A DNA stretch of 64,000 bases, from assembly GCA_963816315.1 (NCBI GenBank), contig CAWFJZ010000005.1, positions 62,001 through 126,000 of the forward strand, given 5' to 3'. The notes below the pieces were generated by a model that made no database searches, was not told the origin of the DNA, and worked only from the letters and a program-made list of their open reading frames with translations. The position numbers and the translations under genes are program-made. The stretch is from CADEEN01 sp963816315 (GTDB lineage: Bacteria; Pseudomonadota; Gammaproteobacteria; Burkholderiales; Burkholderiaceae_C). Shown piece after piece: positions 1-7,093 of the stretch. Each line of letters begins with the position of its first letter. Within the stretch, counting starts at the first letter, position 1.

Positions 1-816
1 GAACACATCCACCGCGGCCATGCCGGGGCGGCTGCGGTTCAACGCCGAGACCAGCGCGTTTTCGGCGACGAGCTCGGCGCGCGAGGTGTTGACGAACAGC
101 GCCGTCGATTTCATGCGCACCAGATCCTCGAGCTTGACCACGCCGCGTGTCTCCGGCACCAGGCGCAGGTGCATCGACAGCACGTCGCATTGTTCGAAGA
201 ACGCTTCGCGGCTGGCCGCGGCGCCGAAGCCGTCGGCGACGGCCTTGTCGCGCGACGCGTCGCGGCCCCAGACGACGACCTTCATGCCGAACGCCTTGCC
301 GTAGTTGGCCACGCGCTGGCCGATGCGGCCGTAGCCCCAGACGCCGAGCGTCTTGCCCGACAAGCGCATGCCGAGCGCAAAGTTCGGCGGCATCGCCGCG
401 GCCTTCAGACCCGACTGCTGCCACGCGCCATGCTTCAGGTTGCCGATGTACTGCGGCACGCGCCGCATCGCCGCCATGATCAAGGCCCAGGTCAGTTCGG
501 CGGGGGCCGTCGGGTCGCCCACGCCTTCGGCCACGGCGATGCCGAGTTTGGTGCAGGCCTCGACGTCGATGTGCGCGCCGACGCGGCCGGTCTGCGCCAG
601 CAGCTTCAGCTTCGGCAGCTTCTCCAGCAACTGGCGCGGGAAGGCGGTGCGCTCGCGGATCAGCACCAGCACCTCGGCGTCGCGCAGGCGCACCGAGAGC
701 TGGCCGATGCCCTTGACGTTGTTGGTGAAGACCTTGGCTTGCAGGTGTTCGAGCTTGGCCGAGCACTTCAGCTTGCGCACGGCGTCCTGGTAGTCGTCGA
801 GGATGATGATGTTCAT
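1..816 (-). CDS. D-2-hydroxyacid dehydrogenase (SerA-like), 3' end outside window
   Basis: This is an NAD-dependent 2-hydroxyacid dehydrogenase, probably phosphoglycerate-dehydrogenase-like, oxidising or reducing a 2-hydroxy/2-keto acid in the cytoplasm. The 272 codons present begin at an ATG and run off the window edge, so the C-terminal part is missing. The nucleotide-binding glycine motif GYGRIGQ lies at residues 161-167, followed by an acidic/Arg region (WGRD). The substrate-carboxylate arginine of the family is in NTSRAEL (Arg246). The catalytic His/Glu region is only partly visible. It is divergent from the DUF1993 gene. The exact substrate cannot be inferred. Confidence 0.85.
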   Translation of the reverse strand, partial: MNIIILDDYQDAVRKLKCSAKLEHLQAKVFTNNVKGIGQLSVRLRDAEVLVLIRERTAFPRQLLEKLPKLKLLAQTGRVGAHIDVEACTKLGIAVAEGVGDPTAPAELTWALIMAAMRRVPQYIGNLKHGAWQQSGLKAAAMPPNFALGMRLSGKTLGVWGYGRIGQRVANYGKAFGMKVVVWGRDASRDKAVADGFGAAASREAFFEQCDVLSMHLRLVPETRGVVKLEDLVRMKSTALFVNTSRAELVAENALVSALNRSRPGMAAVDVF

Positions 817-895
817 TGGCAAGCGAGTACCTTTTGCAGCGCGATTCTGCACCGGCTATTAACATCGCCCGCCACATTCGGAAACAGGAGACCTC

Positions 896-1402
896 ATGAC
901 GATCTCGATGCACTCGGCCAGCGCGCCGATCTTTCTCAAGATGCTCGGCAACATGTTGAAGTGGCTCGACAAGGCCGAGGCCCATGCGGCGCTGCGCAAG
1001 TTCGACGCCGCCAACTACCTCGGCCTGCGCCTGGCGCCCGACATGCTCAACTTCACGCGCCAGGTGCAGGTGGCCAGCGATTTCGCCAAGAGCACGATGG
1101 CGCGCCTGGCCGGCCTGGAGGTGCCGAAGTGGGACGACAACGAAGCGACCATCGCCGACTTGCGCGCCCGCATCCTGAAGACGATCGACTACGTGAAGAC
1201 GATTCCGGCGTCGCAGGTCGATGGCAGCGAAGAGCGCGAGATCACGATCCCGATGCGCAGCGGCGATGCGCTCAAGTTCAAGGGCGAGGCGTATCTGAAG
1301 GAAGCCGCGCTGCCGAACTTCTTTTTCCACGCGACGACGGCTTATGCGCTGCTGCGCCACGCCGGCGTGGATGTCGGCAAGGGCGACTACTTAGGACGAT
1401 GA
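896..1402 (+). CDS. DUF1993 domain-containing protein
   Basis: The 168-residue protein matches the DUF1993 family of small helical cytoplasmic proteins of unknown function, distantly reminiscent of DinB-type four-helix folds. Family-like features are the N-terminal SAPIFLKMLGNMLKWLDKA segment, the LAPDMLNFTRQVQ core and the C-terminal FFFHATTAYALLRHAGV motif. No catalytic residues are assigned in the family. An AGGAG ribosome-binding site at 886-890 supports the ATG at 896. Its stop overlaps the start of the penicillin-acylase-type gene (ATGA, 1399-1402), so the two are probably co-translated. Confidence 0.85.
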   Translation: MTISMHSASAPIFLKMLGNMLKWLDKAEAHAALRKFDAANYLGLRLAPDMLNFTRQVQVASDFAKSTMARLAGLEVPKWDDNEATIADLRARILKTIDYVKTIPASQVDGSEEREITIPMRSGDALKFKGEAYLKEAALPNFFFHATTAYALLRHAGVDVGKGDYLGR

Positions 1403-3855
1403 AGCGCTGGCTGCGCGGCATCGCCATCGCGTTGGCGATGGGGCTGCTGCTCGCGCTCGCGGCGCTGGCCTTCTATTTGTGGCGCGCCACGCCGGCGCAT
1501 GACGGCGTGTTGCGCGTCGGCGGCATCGCGGCGTCGGTGAGCATCGATCGCGACGAGCACGGCGTGCCGACGATCCGCGCGGCGAGCGTCGAAGACGCCG
1601 CGTTCGGCCTCGGCTTTGCGCATGCGCAAGACCGGCTGTGGCAGTTGGAGACGCACCGCCGCATCGGCAGCGGCCGGCTGGCCGAAGCGTTCGGCCGCTC
1701 TGCCCTCGACAACGACAAGTTCCTGCGCGCGCTCGGCGTGCGCCGCGCCGCGCAGGCGCAGTGGGCGCAGCTCGGCGCCGAATCGAAGCGCGTGCTGCAA
1801 GCCTACGCGGCGGGCATCAACGCCTGGCAGCGCGAACACATGAAAGCACGGCCGCCGGAGATGCTGATGCTCGGCCTGGCGGTCGAAGACTGGACGCCGG
1901 TGGACAGCCTGGCCTGGGCGATCATGATGGCGTGGGACCTGGGCAGCAACTGGAACACCGAGTTGCTGCGCGCTCGGCTGGCGCTGACGCTGCCGGTGGC
2001 ACGCATCGACGAGCTGCTGCCGCCGTATCCGGGGCAAGCGCCGCTGGCCACCGCCGACTACGCGGCGCTGATGCGCTCGTTGAAGCTTGGCGGCTCGCTC
2101 GCCGCGTTGTCGGCGCAGCAGATCGACCACCTGCAAGCCATCGCGCCGCCGTCGGGCGTCGAAGGCGTGGGCTCGAACAACTGGGTGCTGGCCGGCTCGC
2201 AGACGACGAGCGGCCAACCGCTGCTGGCCAACGACCCGCACTTGAAGATCACGGCGCCGGCGCTGTGGTACGTGGCGCGCATCGAGGTCACGGGGCCCAA
2301 CGCCTTCAAGTCCGCCGGCGCGACGATGCCGGGGCTGCCGGGTGTCGTGCTCGGCCAGAACGAACACATCGCCTGGGGCTTCACCAATACCAATCCCGAT
2401 GTGCAGGACTTGTACCTGGAGCGCTTCAAGCCCGACGACCCGATGCAGGTGCAGACGCCGCGCGGCTGGGAGCGCCTGGTTGGTGTGTCGGAGGACATCC
2501 GCATCAAGGGCGCGCCGAGCGAAAACCTGGTGGTGCGCGTGTCGCGCCACGGGCCGATGATTTCGGATGCCGGCGGCGTGGCCGGCGAGGTCGCGGGCAC
2601 AGAAGGCAACGCGCCGTATGGCCTGGCGATGCGCTGGACGGCGCTCGACGCCGACAGCGATCCGATCGCTGCCGGGCTGGCGATCGCCCGTGCCACGTCG
2701 GCGGCCGAGTTCGTCGATGCGGCCACGCGGCTGTGGGTGGCGCCGATGCAGAACATGGTGGTGGCCGATCGCGCCGGGCAGATCGCCGTCGTCTCGCCGG
2801 GCCGCGTGCCGCTGCGAAAGCGCGACCACGATCTGCTGGGCCTCGTGCCGGCGCCGGGCTGGGAGGCGCGCTATGACTGGGACGGCTTCATTCCTGCCGC
2901 ACAAACGCCGCGCGAAACGCAACCGGCGCGCGGCTGGATCGCCAGCGCCAACCAGCGCATCCACGGCAACGACTATCCGTACTACCTGACCAGCGAATGG
3001 GCCGTGCCGTACCGCCAGCAGCGCATCGAGCAGTTGCTGCGCGCGCGCGACAAACATTCGATCGACGACATGGCGACGATGCAGGCAGATGTGTTGTCGC
3101 TGGCGACGCAGCGTGTGCTGCCGTGGCTGCAACGGGCGCGCTCGGAGCATGCGCTGGCAGGTGCGGCGCAAGTTGCGTTGAAGGACTTCAATGGCGAGAT
3201 GAAGGCCGACGCGGCCGCGCCGCTGATCTTCTGGGCCTGGTCGCGCCAGCTCGTTCGCGCCATCTTCACCGACGAACTCGGCGGCCCTGCGGTCTATGAG
3301 CGCGTGCTCGGTGCGCGCAGTTTTCGCGACGCGCTCGAAGGCGTGTTGGAGCGCAACGACGCCTGGTGGTGCGACGACAAGACCACGCCCGACAAGGCCG
3401 AGACCTGCGAGCAGAGGAGTGGCCTCGCATTGACGCGCGCGCTGGGCGAGTTGCAGCAGCGCTTCGGCGCCGACGTGTCGAAGTGGCGCTGGGGCGATGC
3501 GCACATCGCGCGCAGCGAGCACCGGCCGTTTTCGCGTGTGCCGCTGCTGGCGGCGCTGTTCGAGCTGCGCGTGCCGACCGGCGGCGACAGCTACACGCTC
3601 AACGTCGGCCGCGTCGGCGTCAAGCCGGATGGCACGACCGGTGAGCTCTACTTGAACGAACATGCGCCGTCGCTGCGCGCGATTTACGATCTGGGCGACC
3701 TCTCGCAATCGCGCGTCATGCAGTCGTCCGGTCAATCCGGGTTGCCGTGGCTGCGCCAGTACCGCTCGTTCGTCGGGCCCTGGGCGCGAGTCGAGTACGT
3801 GCCGCTCTGGGCGCCGCGCAAGCAGCCCACGCACGTGCTGCAGCTGCAGCCCTGA
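1399..3855 (+). CDS. Penicillin acylase family (Ntn-hydrolase) protein
   Basis: This 818-residue precursor belongs to the penicillin/acyl-homoserine-lactone acylase superfamily, which cleaves amide bonds after autoproteolysis. A membrane-spanning signal segment covers about residues 8-28. The alpha-chain region (GFAHAQDRLWQLE) follows, then a linker, and then the mature beta-chain start GSNNWVLAG, whose Ser259 is the expected N-terminal nucleophile. The oxyanion-type Asn and the beta-chain sequences LPGVVLGQNEHIAWGFTN are present, so an active periplasmic enzyme is likely. The substrate could be a beta-lactam, an acylated amino acid or an AHL; sequence alone does not decide. It starts inside the DUF1993 stop. 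Confidence 0.88.
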   Translation: MKRWLRGIAIALAMGLLLALAALAFYLWRATPAHDGVLRVGGIAASVSIDRDEHGVPTIRAASVEDAAFGLGFAHAQDRLWQLETHRRIGSGRLAEAFGRSALDNDKFLRALGVRRAAQAQWAQLGAESKRVLQAYAAGINAWQREHMKARPPEMLMLGLAVEDWTPVDSLAWAIMMAWDLGSNWNTELLRARLALTLPVARIDELLPPYPGQAPLATADYAALMRSLKLGGSLAALSAQQIDHLQAIAPPSGVEGVGSNNWVLAGSQTTSGQPLLANDPHLKITAPALWYVARIEVTGPNAFKSAGATMPGLPGVVLGQNEHIAWGFTNTNPDVQDLYLERFKPDDPMQVQTPRGWERLVGVSEDIRIKGAPSENLVVRVSRHGPMISDAGGVAGEVAGTEGNAPYGLAMRWTALDADSDPIAAGLAIARATSAAEFVDAATRLWVAPMQNMVVADRAGQIAVVSPGRVPLRKRDHDLLGLVPAPGWEARYDWDGFIPAAQTPRETQPARGWIASANQRIHGNDYPYYLTSEWAVPYRQQRIEQLLRARDKHSIDDMATMQADVLSLATQRVLPWLQRARSEHALAGAAQVALKDFNGEMKADAAAPLIFWAWSRQLVRAIFTDELGGPAVYERVLGARSFRDALEGVLERNDAWWCDDKTTPDKAETCEQRSGLALTRALGELQQRFGADVSKWRWGDAHIARSEHRPFSRVPLLAALFELRVPTGGDSYTLNVGRVGVKPDGTTGELYLNEHAPSLRAIYDLGDLSQSRVMQSSGQSGLPWLRQYRSFVGPWARVEYVPLWAPRKQPTHVLQLQP

Positions 3856-3991
3856 GCGCCACCGCCGGAGCGAAGAGCCGGCGCGAGTGTTCAAGACCCC
3901 ACACATCGACGTGGACGGCGGAGACGCGGTCCCCTAGATCCCGCATTGCGGAAAAGCGGCGCCTTGCAACGAGGATCGCTAGCCTAAGATG

Positions 3992-4003
3992 AGGGTTAAC
4001 CCT
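3992..4003. promoter_or_regulatory. AGGGTTAACCCT palindrome upstream of the DUF3563 gene
   Basis: A perfect 12-bp palindrome AGGGTTAACCCT lies 16 bp before the ATG at 4019, directly after a weak -10-like TAAGAT (3985-3990). A TTGCA-type -35 candidate lies near 3964. The placement over a probable transcription start suggests an operator or a transcript-leader signal. No known factor is assigned. Confidence 0.35.
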
Positions 4004-4018
4004 TAAATCGAGATCCTC

Positions 4019-4201
4019 ATGAGAACCGCACTGAAAGCCCTTCGCACTTTTCTGTCCACGCTGGCGCCCGAGAGCAACGAGTCGCTGGAGGCCTACCTTG
4101 CGCAGTCGCACAGCTTGGCCGACCTGGAGTGGCGCGAGCGGCAATGGCACCGCGCCAGCTCGGACCGCGCGCTCTTCGCCATCGGCGTGCGCTCGCACTG
4201 A
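4019..4201 (+). CDS. DUF3563 family small protein
   Basis: This 60-residue protein carries the DUF3563 signature YLAQSHSLADLEWRERQW at residues 25-42. The family consists of short proteins typical of Burkholderiales, with no established function and no transmembrane segment. Similar miniproteins are often expressed from strong single-gene promoters. Here the gene stands alone, preceded by a perfect 12-bp palindrome, and converges on the HHH/Cdd1 gene. The length is normal for the family and the ATG is the only sensible start. Confidence 0.8.
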   Translation: MRTALKALRTFLSTLAPESNESLEAYLAQSHSLADLEWRERQWHRASSDRALFAIGVRSH

Positions 4202-4278
4202 AGCCTGGCGATCGGCCTCTTCGGCGGATCCGCCGCCCCCGGCCAACGTTTCAGGTCGCAATGTGCGAAGGTTGCTCG

Positions 4279-4587
4279 TCAGACCGCGCCGTACAGCGCC
4301 TTTCGTTGTGCGGTGTAGGCCCACCAGGGCGCGGCGGCGGCGCCGCTCATGAAATCGACCGCGGCCATGAAGGTGTCGAGCACACAGGGGTCATGCCGTG
4401 TGCCGGTGGCGGCGTTGAGCTTCTGATAGAGCACGAAGGCATCACGTCCTTTGAGCTCACGCGGTTGGGCAATGCCGATCAGGCGCAGATCGGCGGCGAT
4501 GGCCGGGCCGATGTTGGGCAGGTCTTCGAGCACGATGCAGTCGTCGGCGTGCGCCGCTTTCGGGGCCTTGATGCGCGTGGCGCTCAC
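4279..4587 (-). CDS. Helix-hairpin-helix protein, Cdd1/pathogenicity-locus family
   Basis: The 102-residue protein has an N-terminal helix-hairpin-helix-like region (LEDLPNIGPAIAADLRLIGI), which usually contacts DNA backbones, followed by the family motif GTRHDPCVLDTFMAAV and PWW(A/H)YT. This is the Cdd1 (pathogenicity locus) family, also annotated as mitomycin-resistance McrB-like; its biochemical role is unknown. The GTG start overlaps the GST stop (GTGA), so it is the third gene of the lexA operon. SOS control is inferred from the boxes upstream of lexA. A longer reading to 4614 exists but would overlap GST coding. Confidence 0.75.
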   Translation of the reverse strand: MSATRIKAPKAAHADDCIVLEDLPNIGPAIAADLRLIGIAQPRELKGRDAFVLYQKLNAATGTRHDPCVLDTFMAAVDFMSGAAAAPWWAYTAQRKALYGAV

Positions 4588-5288
4588 GTCGTCTCCACCG
4601 GACCCTGGCCCCAATGCCGATCGAACACCGCCGCCAGCTTGGGGTGCGCCTCGGCGCGCTCCAACAGCGCGTGAAACGCTGGCCGCTGCGTGGCCAGGTG
4701 CTTGCGCGTGCCCGACCAGCGCGACACGACGGCGGCCAGCAGATCAGCCGCACCCGGCTGCTCACCGAAGAGGAAGGCGGCTTTTTTCTTCGCAGCGTCG
4801 GCGGCAAAGGTGTCGGCAAACATGCACCACAGTTTGTGCAGTCGCCGCCGCGCGCCTTTGCGCAGGCGTTCGTCAGCTTGCTTGTCGCCCTTGCCGTGCC
4901 AGCGCTCGGGATAGTCGATGACGCCGATGGCGGCATAGCAGTTGGCGGCAATGAAGACCATGGCGCGAATCGCCTGCGCGCGCTGCGAAGCATTGGCCGG
5001 CAGCAGCCCGGCACGCGGGTGTGCGAGGCCGAGGTGGATCAGGATCGCCGCGCTTTCACTGAGCACCGTGCCGTCGGGGCAGACCAGCGTCGGTATCTGG
5101 TGCAGCAGGTTGACGCGCTGCAGTTGCGCGAACGTGTCCGCGTCGTCCTTCTTGCGCCACGTCGCGGCATCGACGATGCGATACGGCGCCTTGGCCATTT
5201 CGAGTGCCGCCTCGACCGCGGCCGAACCGGAGTTGCGGCTGCCGAACAGCACGTACTTGGCGCGCTTGCCTGCCGCGGCCACGATCAC
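4584..5288 (-). CDS. Glutathione S-transferase family protein
   Basis: The 234-residue protein has a thioredoxin-fold N-terminal domain (KYVLFGSRNSGSAAVEAAL), including the family proline turn (QIPTLVCPDG) and the glutathione-binding ESAAILIHLG motif. A helical C-terminal domain follows. The active-site residue is probably the Ser in GSRNSGS. It would conjugate or reduce electrophiles using glutathione in the cytoplasm. It begins with GTG overlapping the lexA stop (GTGA) and ends overlapping the HHH gene, so it is translationally coupled in a lexA-GST-HHH operon. The substrate is unknown. Confidence 0.82.
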   Translation of the reverse strand: MIVAAAGKRAKYVLFGSRNSGSAAVEAALEMAKAPYRIVDAATWRKKDDADTFAQLQRVNLLHQIPTLVCPDGTVLSESAAILIHLGLAHPRAGLLPANASQRAQAIRAMVFIAANCYAAIGVIDYPERWHGKGDKQADERLRKGARRRLHKLWCMFADTFAADAAKKKAAFLFGEQPGAADLLAAVVSRWSGTRKHLATQRPAFHALLERAEAHPKLAAVFDRHWGQGPVETT

Positions 5289-5965
5289 ATCAGCATCGTG
5301 TTGCGGATCAAACCAACCGCCAGGCCTTCGATCGCAAAAATCTCCGCGTCACTGAGCTTGACGATGATCGGCTCGAAGTCCGGGTTCTCGGCGTGCAGCT
5401 CGATGTGGTTGCGCACGCGCTTGAAGCGCTTGACAGTGACCTCGTCGCCGATGCGGGCGACGATGATCTGGCCGTTGCTGGCGTCCTTGCTCTGCTTCAC
5501 GGCGAGCAGGTCGCCGTCCATGATGCCGGCGTCGCGCATGCTCATGCCGCGCACGCGCAGCAGGTAGTCGGGGCGGCGCGGGAACATGGTGGCTTCGACG
5601 ACGTAGGTCTGGTCGATGTGCTCCTGCGCCAGGATCGGGCTGCCCGCGGCCACGCGGCCGACCAGCGGCAGGTTCAACTGCGACAGGCTCGGCAGCGGCA
5701 GCAGGAACTGCTTGCCGCGCATCTGGTTCAACTTCTTCAACGCGTCGGGCCGCAGGCGGATGCCGCGCGAGGTGCCACCGATGAGTTCGATCACGCCCTT
5801 GCGCGCCAGGGCCTGCAGATGCTCTTCGGCGGCGTTGGGCGAGCGGAAACCCAACTCGGCGGCGATCTCGGCGCGCGTCGGCGGCGCGCCGGTACGGGCG
5901 ATGGCGCTTTGCACCAGATCGAGAATCTGCTGCTGGCGGTCGGTAAGCTTGGCGCGTTCTTCCAT
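5285..5965 (-). CDS. lexA: LexA SOS repressor
   Basis: LexA represses DNA-damage genes and inactivates itself when RecA filaments stimulate autocleavage. The 226-residue protein has the N-terminal winged helix (LTDRQQQILDLVQ, then PPTRAEIAAELGF and EEHLQALARKGVI). The cleavage site is Ala107-Gly108 in GRVAAGSP. The catalytic dyad is Ser142 (RGMSMRDAG) and Lys179 (VTVKRFK), separated by 37 residues as in E. coli. An AGGAAG ribosome-binding site precedes the ATG. Two LexA boxes lie just upstream, consistent with autoregulation. It is first in an operon with GST and HHH/Cdd1 genes. Confidence 0.97.
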   Translation of the reverse strand: MEERAKLTDRQQQILDLVQSAIARTGAPPTRAEIAAELGFRSPNAAEEHLQALARKGVIELIGGTSRGIRLRPDALKKLNQMRGKQFLLPLPSLSQLNLPLVGRVAAGSPILAQEHIDQTYVVEATMFPRRPDYLLRVRGMSMRDAGIMDGDLLAVKQSKDASNGQIIVARIGDEVTVKRFKRVRNHIELHAENPDFEPIIVKLSDAEIFAIEGLAVGLIRNTMLM

Positions 5966-5973
5966 TTGGCTTC

Positions 5974-5989
5974 CTGGGAGTTTGTCCAG
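5974..5989. promoter_or_regulatory. LexA (SOS) box, lexA-proximal
   Basis: CTGGGAGTTTGTCCAG fits the CTG-N10-CAG LexA operator core. It lies 8 bp upstream of the lexA ATG. It is spaced 19 bp from the second box on the same DNA face-to-face arrangement seen in many two-box lexA promoters. Confidence 0.7.
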
Positions 5990-5992
5990 TGG

Positions 5993-6008
5993 CTGTATTT
6001 TTATCCAG
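5993..6008. promoter_or_regulatory. LexA (SOS) box, strong
   Basis: CTGTATTTTTATCCAG matches the classical AT-rich CTG-N10-CAG operator closely. It sits centrally in the 53-bp lexA/asparaginase intergenic gap, 10 bp before the asparaginase ATG, so bound LexA could affect both divergent genes. Confidence 0.85.
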
Positions 6009-6018
6009 ATAGCAGATC

Positions 6019-6939
6019 ATGGCAAGCACGATCGTCATCCTCGGCACCGGCGGCACGATCGCCGGCACCGCCGCGAGCAGCGCCGACGCGGTGGGCTACA
6101 CGGCGGGGCAGATCGGCGTTGGCCACCTGGTGGCCGCCGTGCCCGCGTTGCGCGAGTTGGACCTCGAGTGCGAGCAGATCGCGCAGCTCGACAGCAAAGA
6201 CATGGATCTCGCCACCTGGCAGGCGTTGGCGGCGCGTGCGGCGTACCACCTGGCGCGCGCCGATGTCGCCGGCGTGGTGGTCACGCACGGCACCGACACG
6301 CTCGAAGAGACGGCGTACTTTCTGCATCGTGTGCTGGTTCCCTTCAAGCCGCTGGTGCTGACCGCGGCCATGCGGCCGGCGACGTCGATCGCCGCCGACG
6401 GACCACAGAATCTGTTCGATGCCGTGAGCACGGCGCGCGATGCGCAGGCGCGCGGCGTGCTCGTGGCCGTGGCCGGCCGCGTCTGGGCCGGCGCCGAAGT
6501 GCGCAAGGTGCACAGCTATCGCGCCGACGCCTTCGCGGCGGGCGATGCGGGCGCGCTGGCCAGCGTCGAAGAAGGCAGGTTGCGCTGGTGGCGCGAAGCG
6601 CCACGCGCCGACGCGCTCGGCCTGGCGCACATCGCGCGTGACGCCGCGCAATGGCCGCGCGTCGAGATCGTGATGAGCCATGCCGGCGCCAACGGCCTGC
6701 TGGTCGATGCGCTGGTGGTGCAAGGCGTGCGCGGCATCGTCGCCGCCGGCAGCGGCAACGGCACGCTGCACCGCGATCTCGAAGCCGCGTTGCTGCGCGC
6801 GCAGGCCGCCGGTGTGCTGGTGCTGCGCAGCACGCGCTGCGCGGCGGGGCCGGTGATCGGCAGCGCGCTGCTGCGCTCGGCCGATGCGCTGTCGCCCGTG
6901 CAGGCGCGCGTCGAGTTGATGCTGCAGTTGTTGACCTGA
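6019..6939 (+). CDS. L-asparaginase family protein (type I/II Thr-dependent)
   Basis: This enzyme hydrolyses L-asparagine (and often glutamine) to aspartate and ammonia. The 306-residue protein shows both threonine signatures: TGGTIAG with the catalytic Thr13, and HGTDTLEE at 90-97 supplying the second Thr-Asp pair. The downstream MRPATSIAADGPQNL block is also typical. No signal peptide is visible, so a cytoplasmic type is favoured. The gene is divergent from lexA and its start is only 10 bp from a LexA box. Confidence 0.92.
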   Translation: MASTIVILGTGGTIAGTAASSADAVGYTAGQIGVGHLVAAVPALRELDLECEQIAQLDSKDMDLATWQALAARAAYHLARADVAGVVVTHGTDTLEETAYFLHRVLVPFKPLVLTAAMRPATSIAADGPQNLFDAVSTARDAQARGVLVAVAGRVWAGAEVRKVHSYRADAFAAGDAGALASVEEGRLRWWREAPRADALGLAHIARDAAQWPRVEIVMSHAGANGLLVDALVVQGVRGIVAAGSGNGTLHRDLEAALLRAQAAGVLVLRSTRCAAGPVIGSALLRSADALSPVQARVELMLQLLT

Positions 6940-6973
6940 ACGCGCAGTGGTTCCTGCGAATGCGGGGCGCGTG

Positions 6974-6994
6974 AACACGTGCCGACCCCGTGTT
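6974..6994. terminator. Weak hairpin after the asparaginase gene
   Basis: AACACG and CGTGTT form a 6-bp stem 35 bp after the asparaginase stop and before the adhesin gene. There is no T tract, so it would be at most a weak or factor-assisted terminator. Confidence 0.25.
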
Positions 6995-7093
6995 GCAGGG
7001 GAAGGCTGCCCACCAACCGACCCCTAGCATGCCCGCAGGCGCGGCTCCCCGATCAATGCGGGTTGCCGGAACGAGGGCACACCAGGGGCGGAA

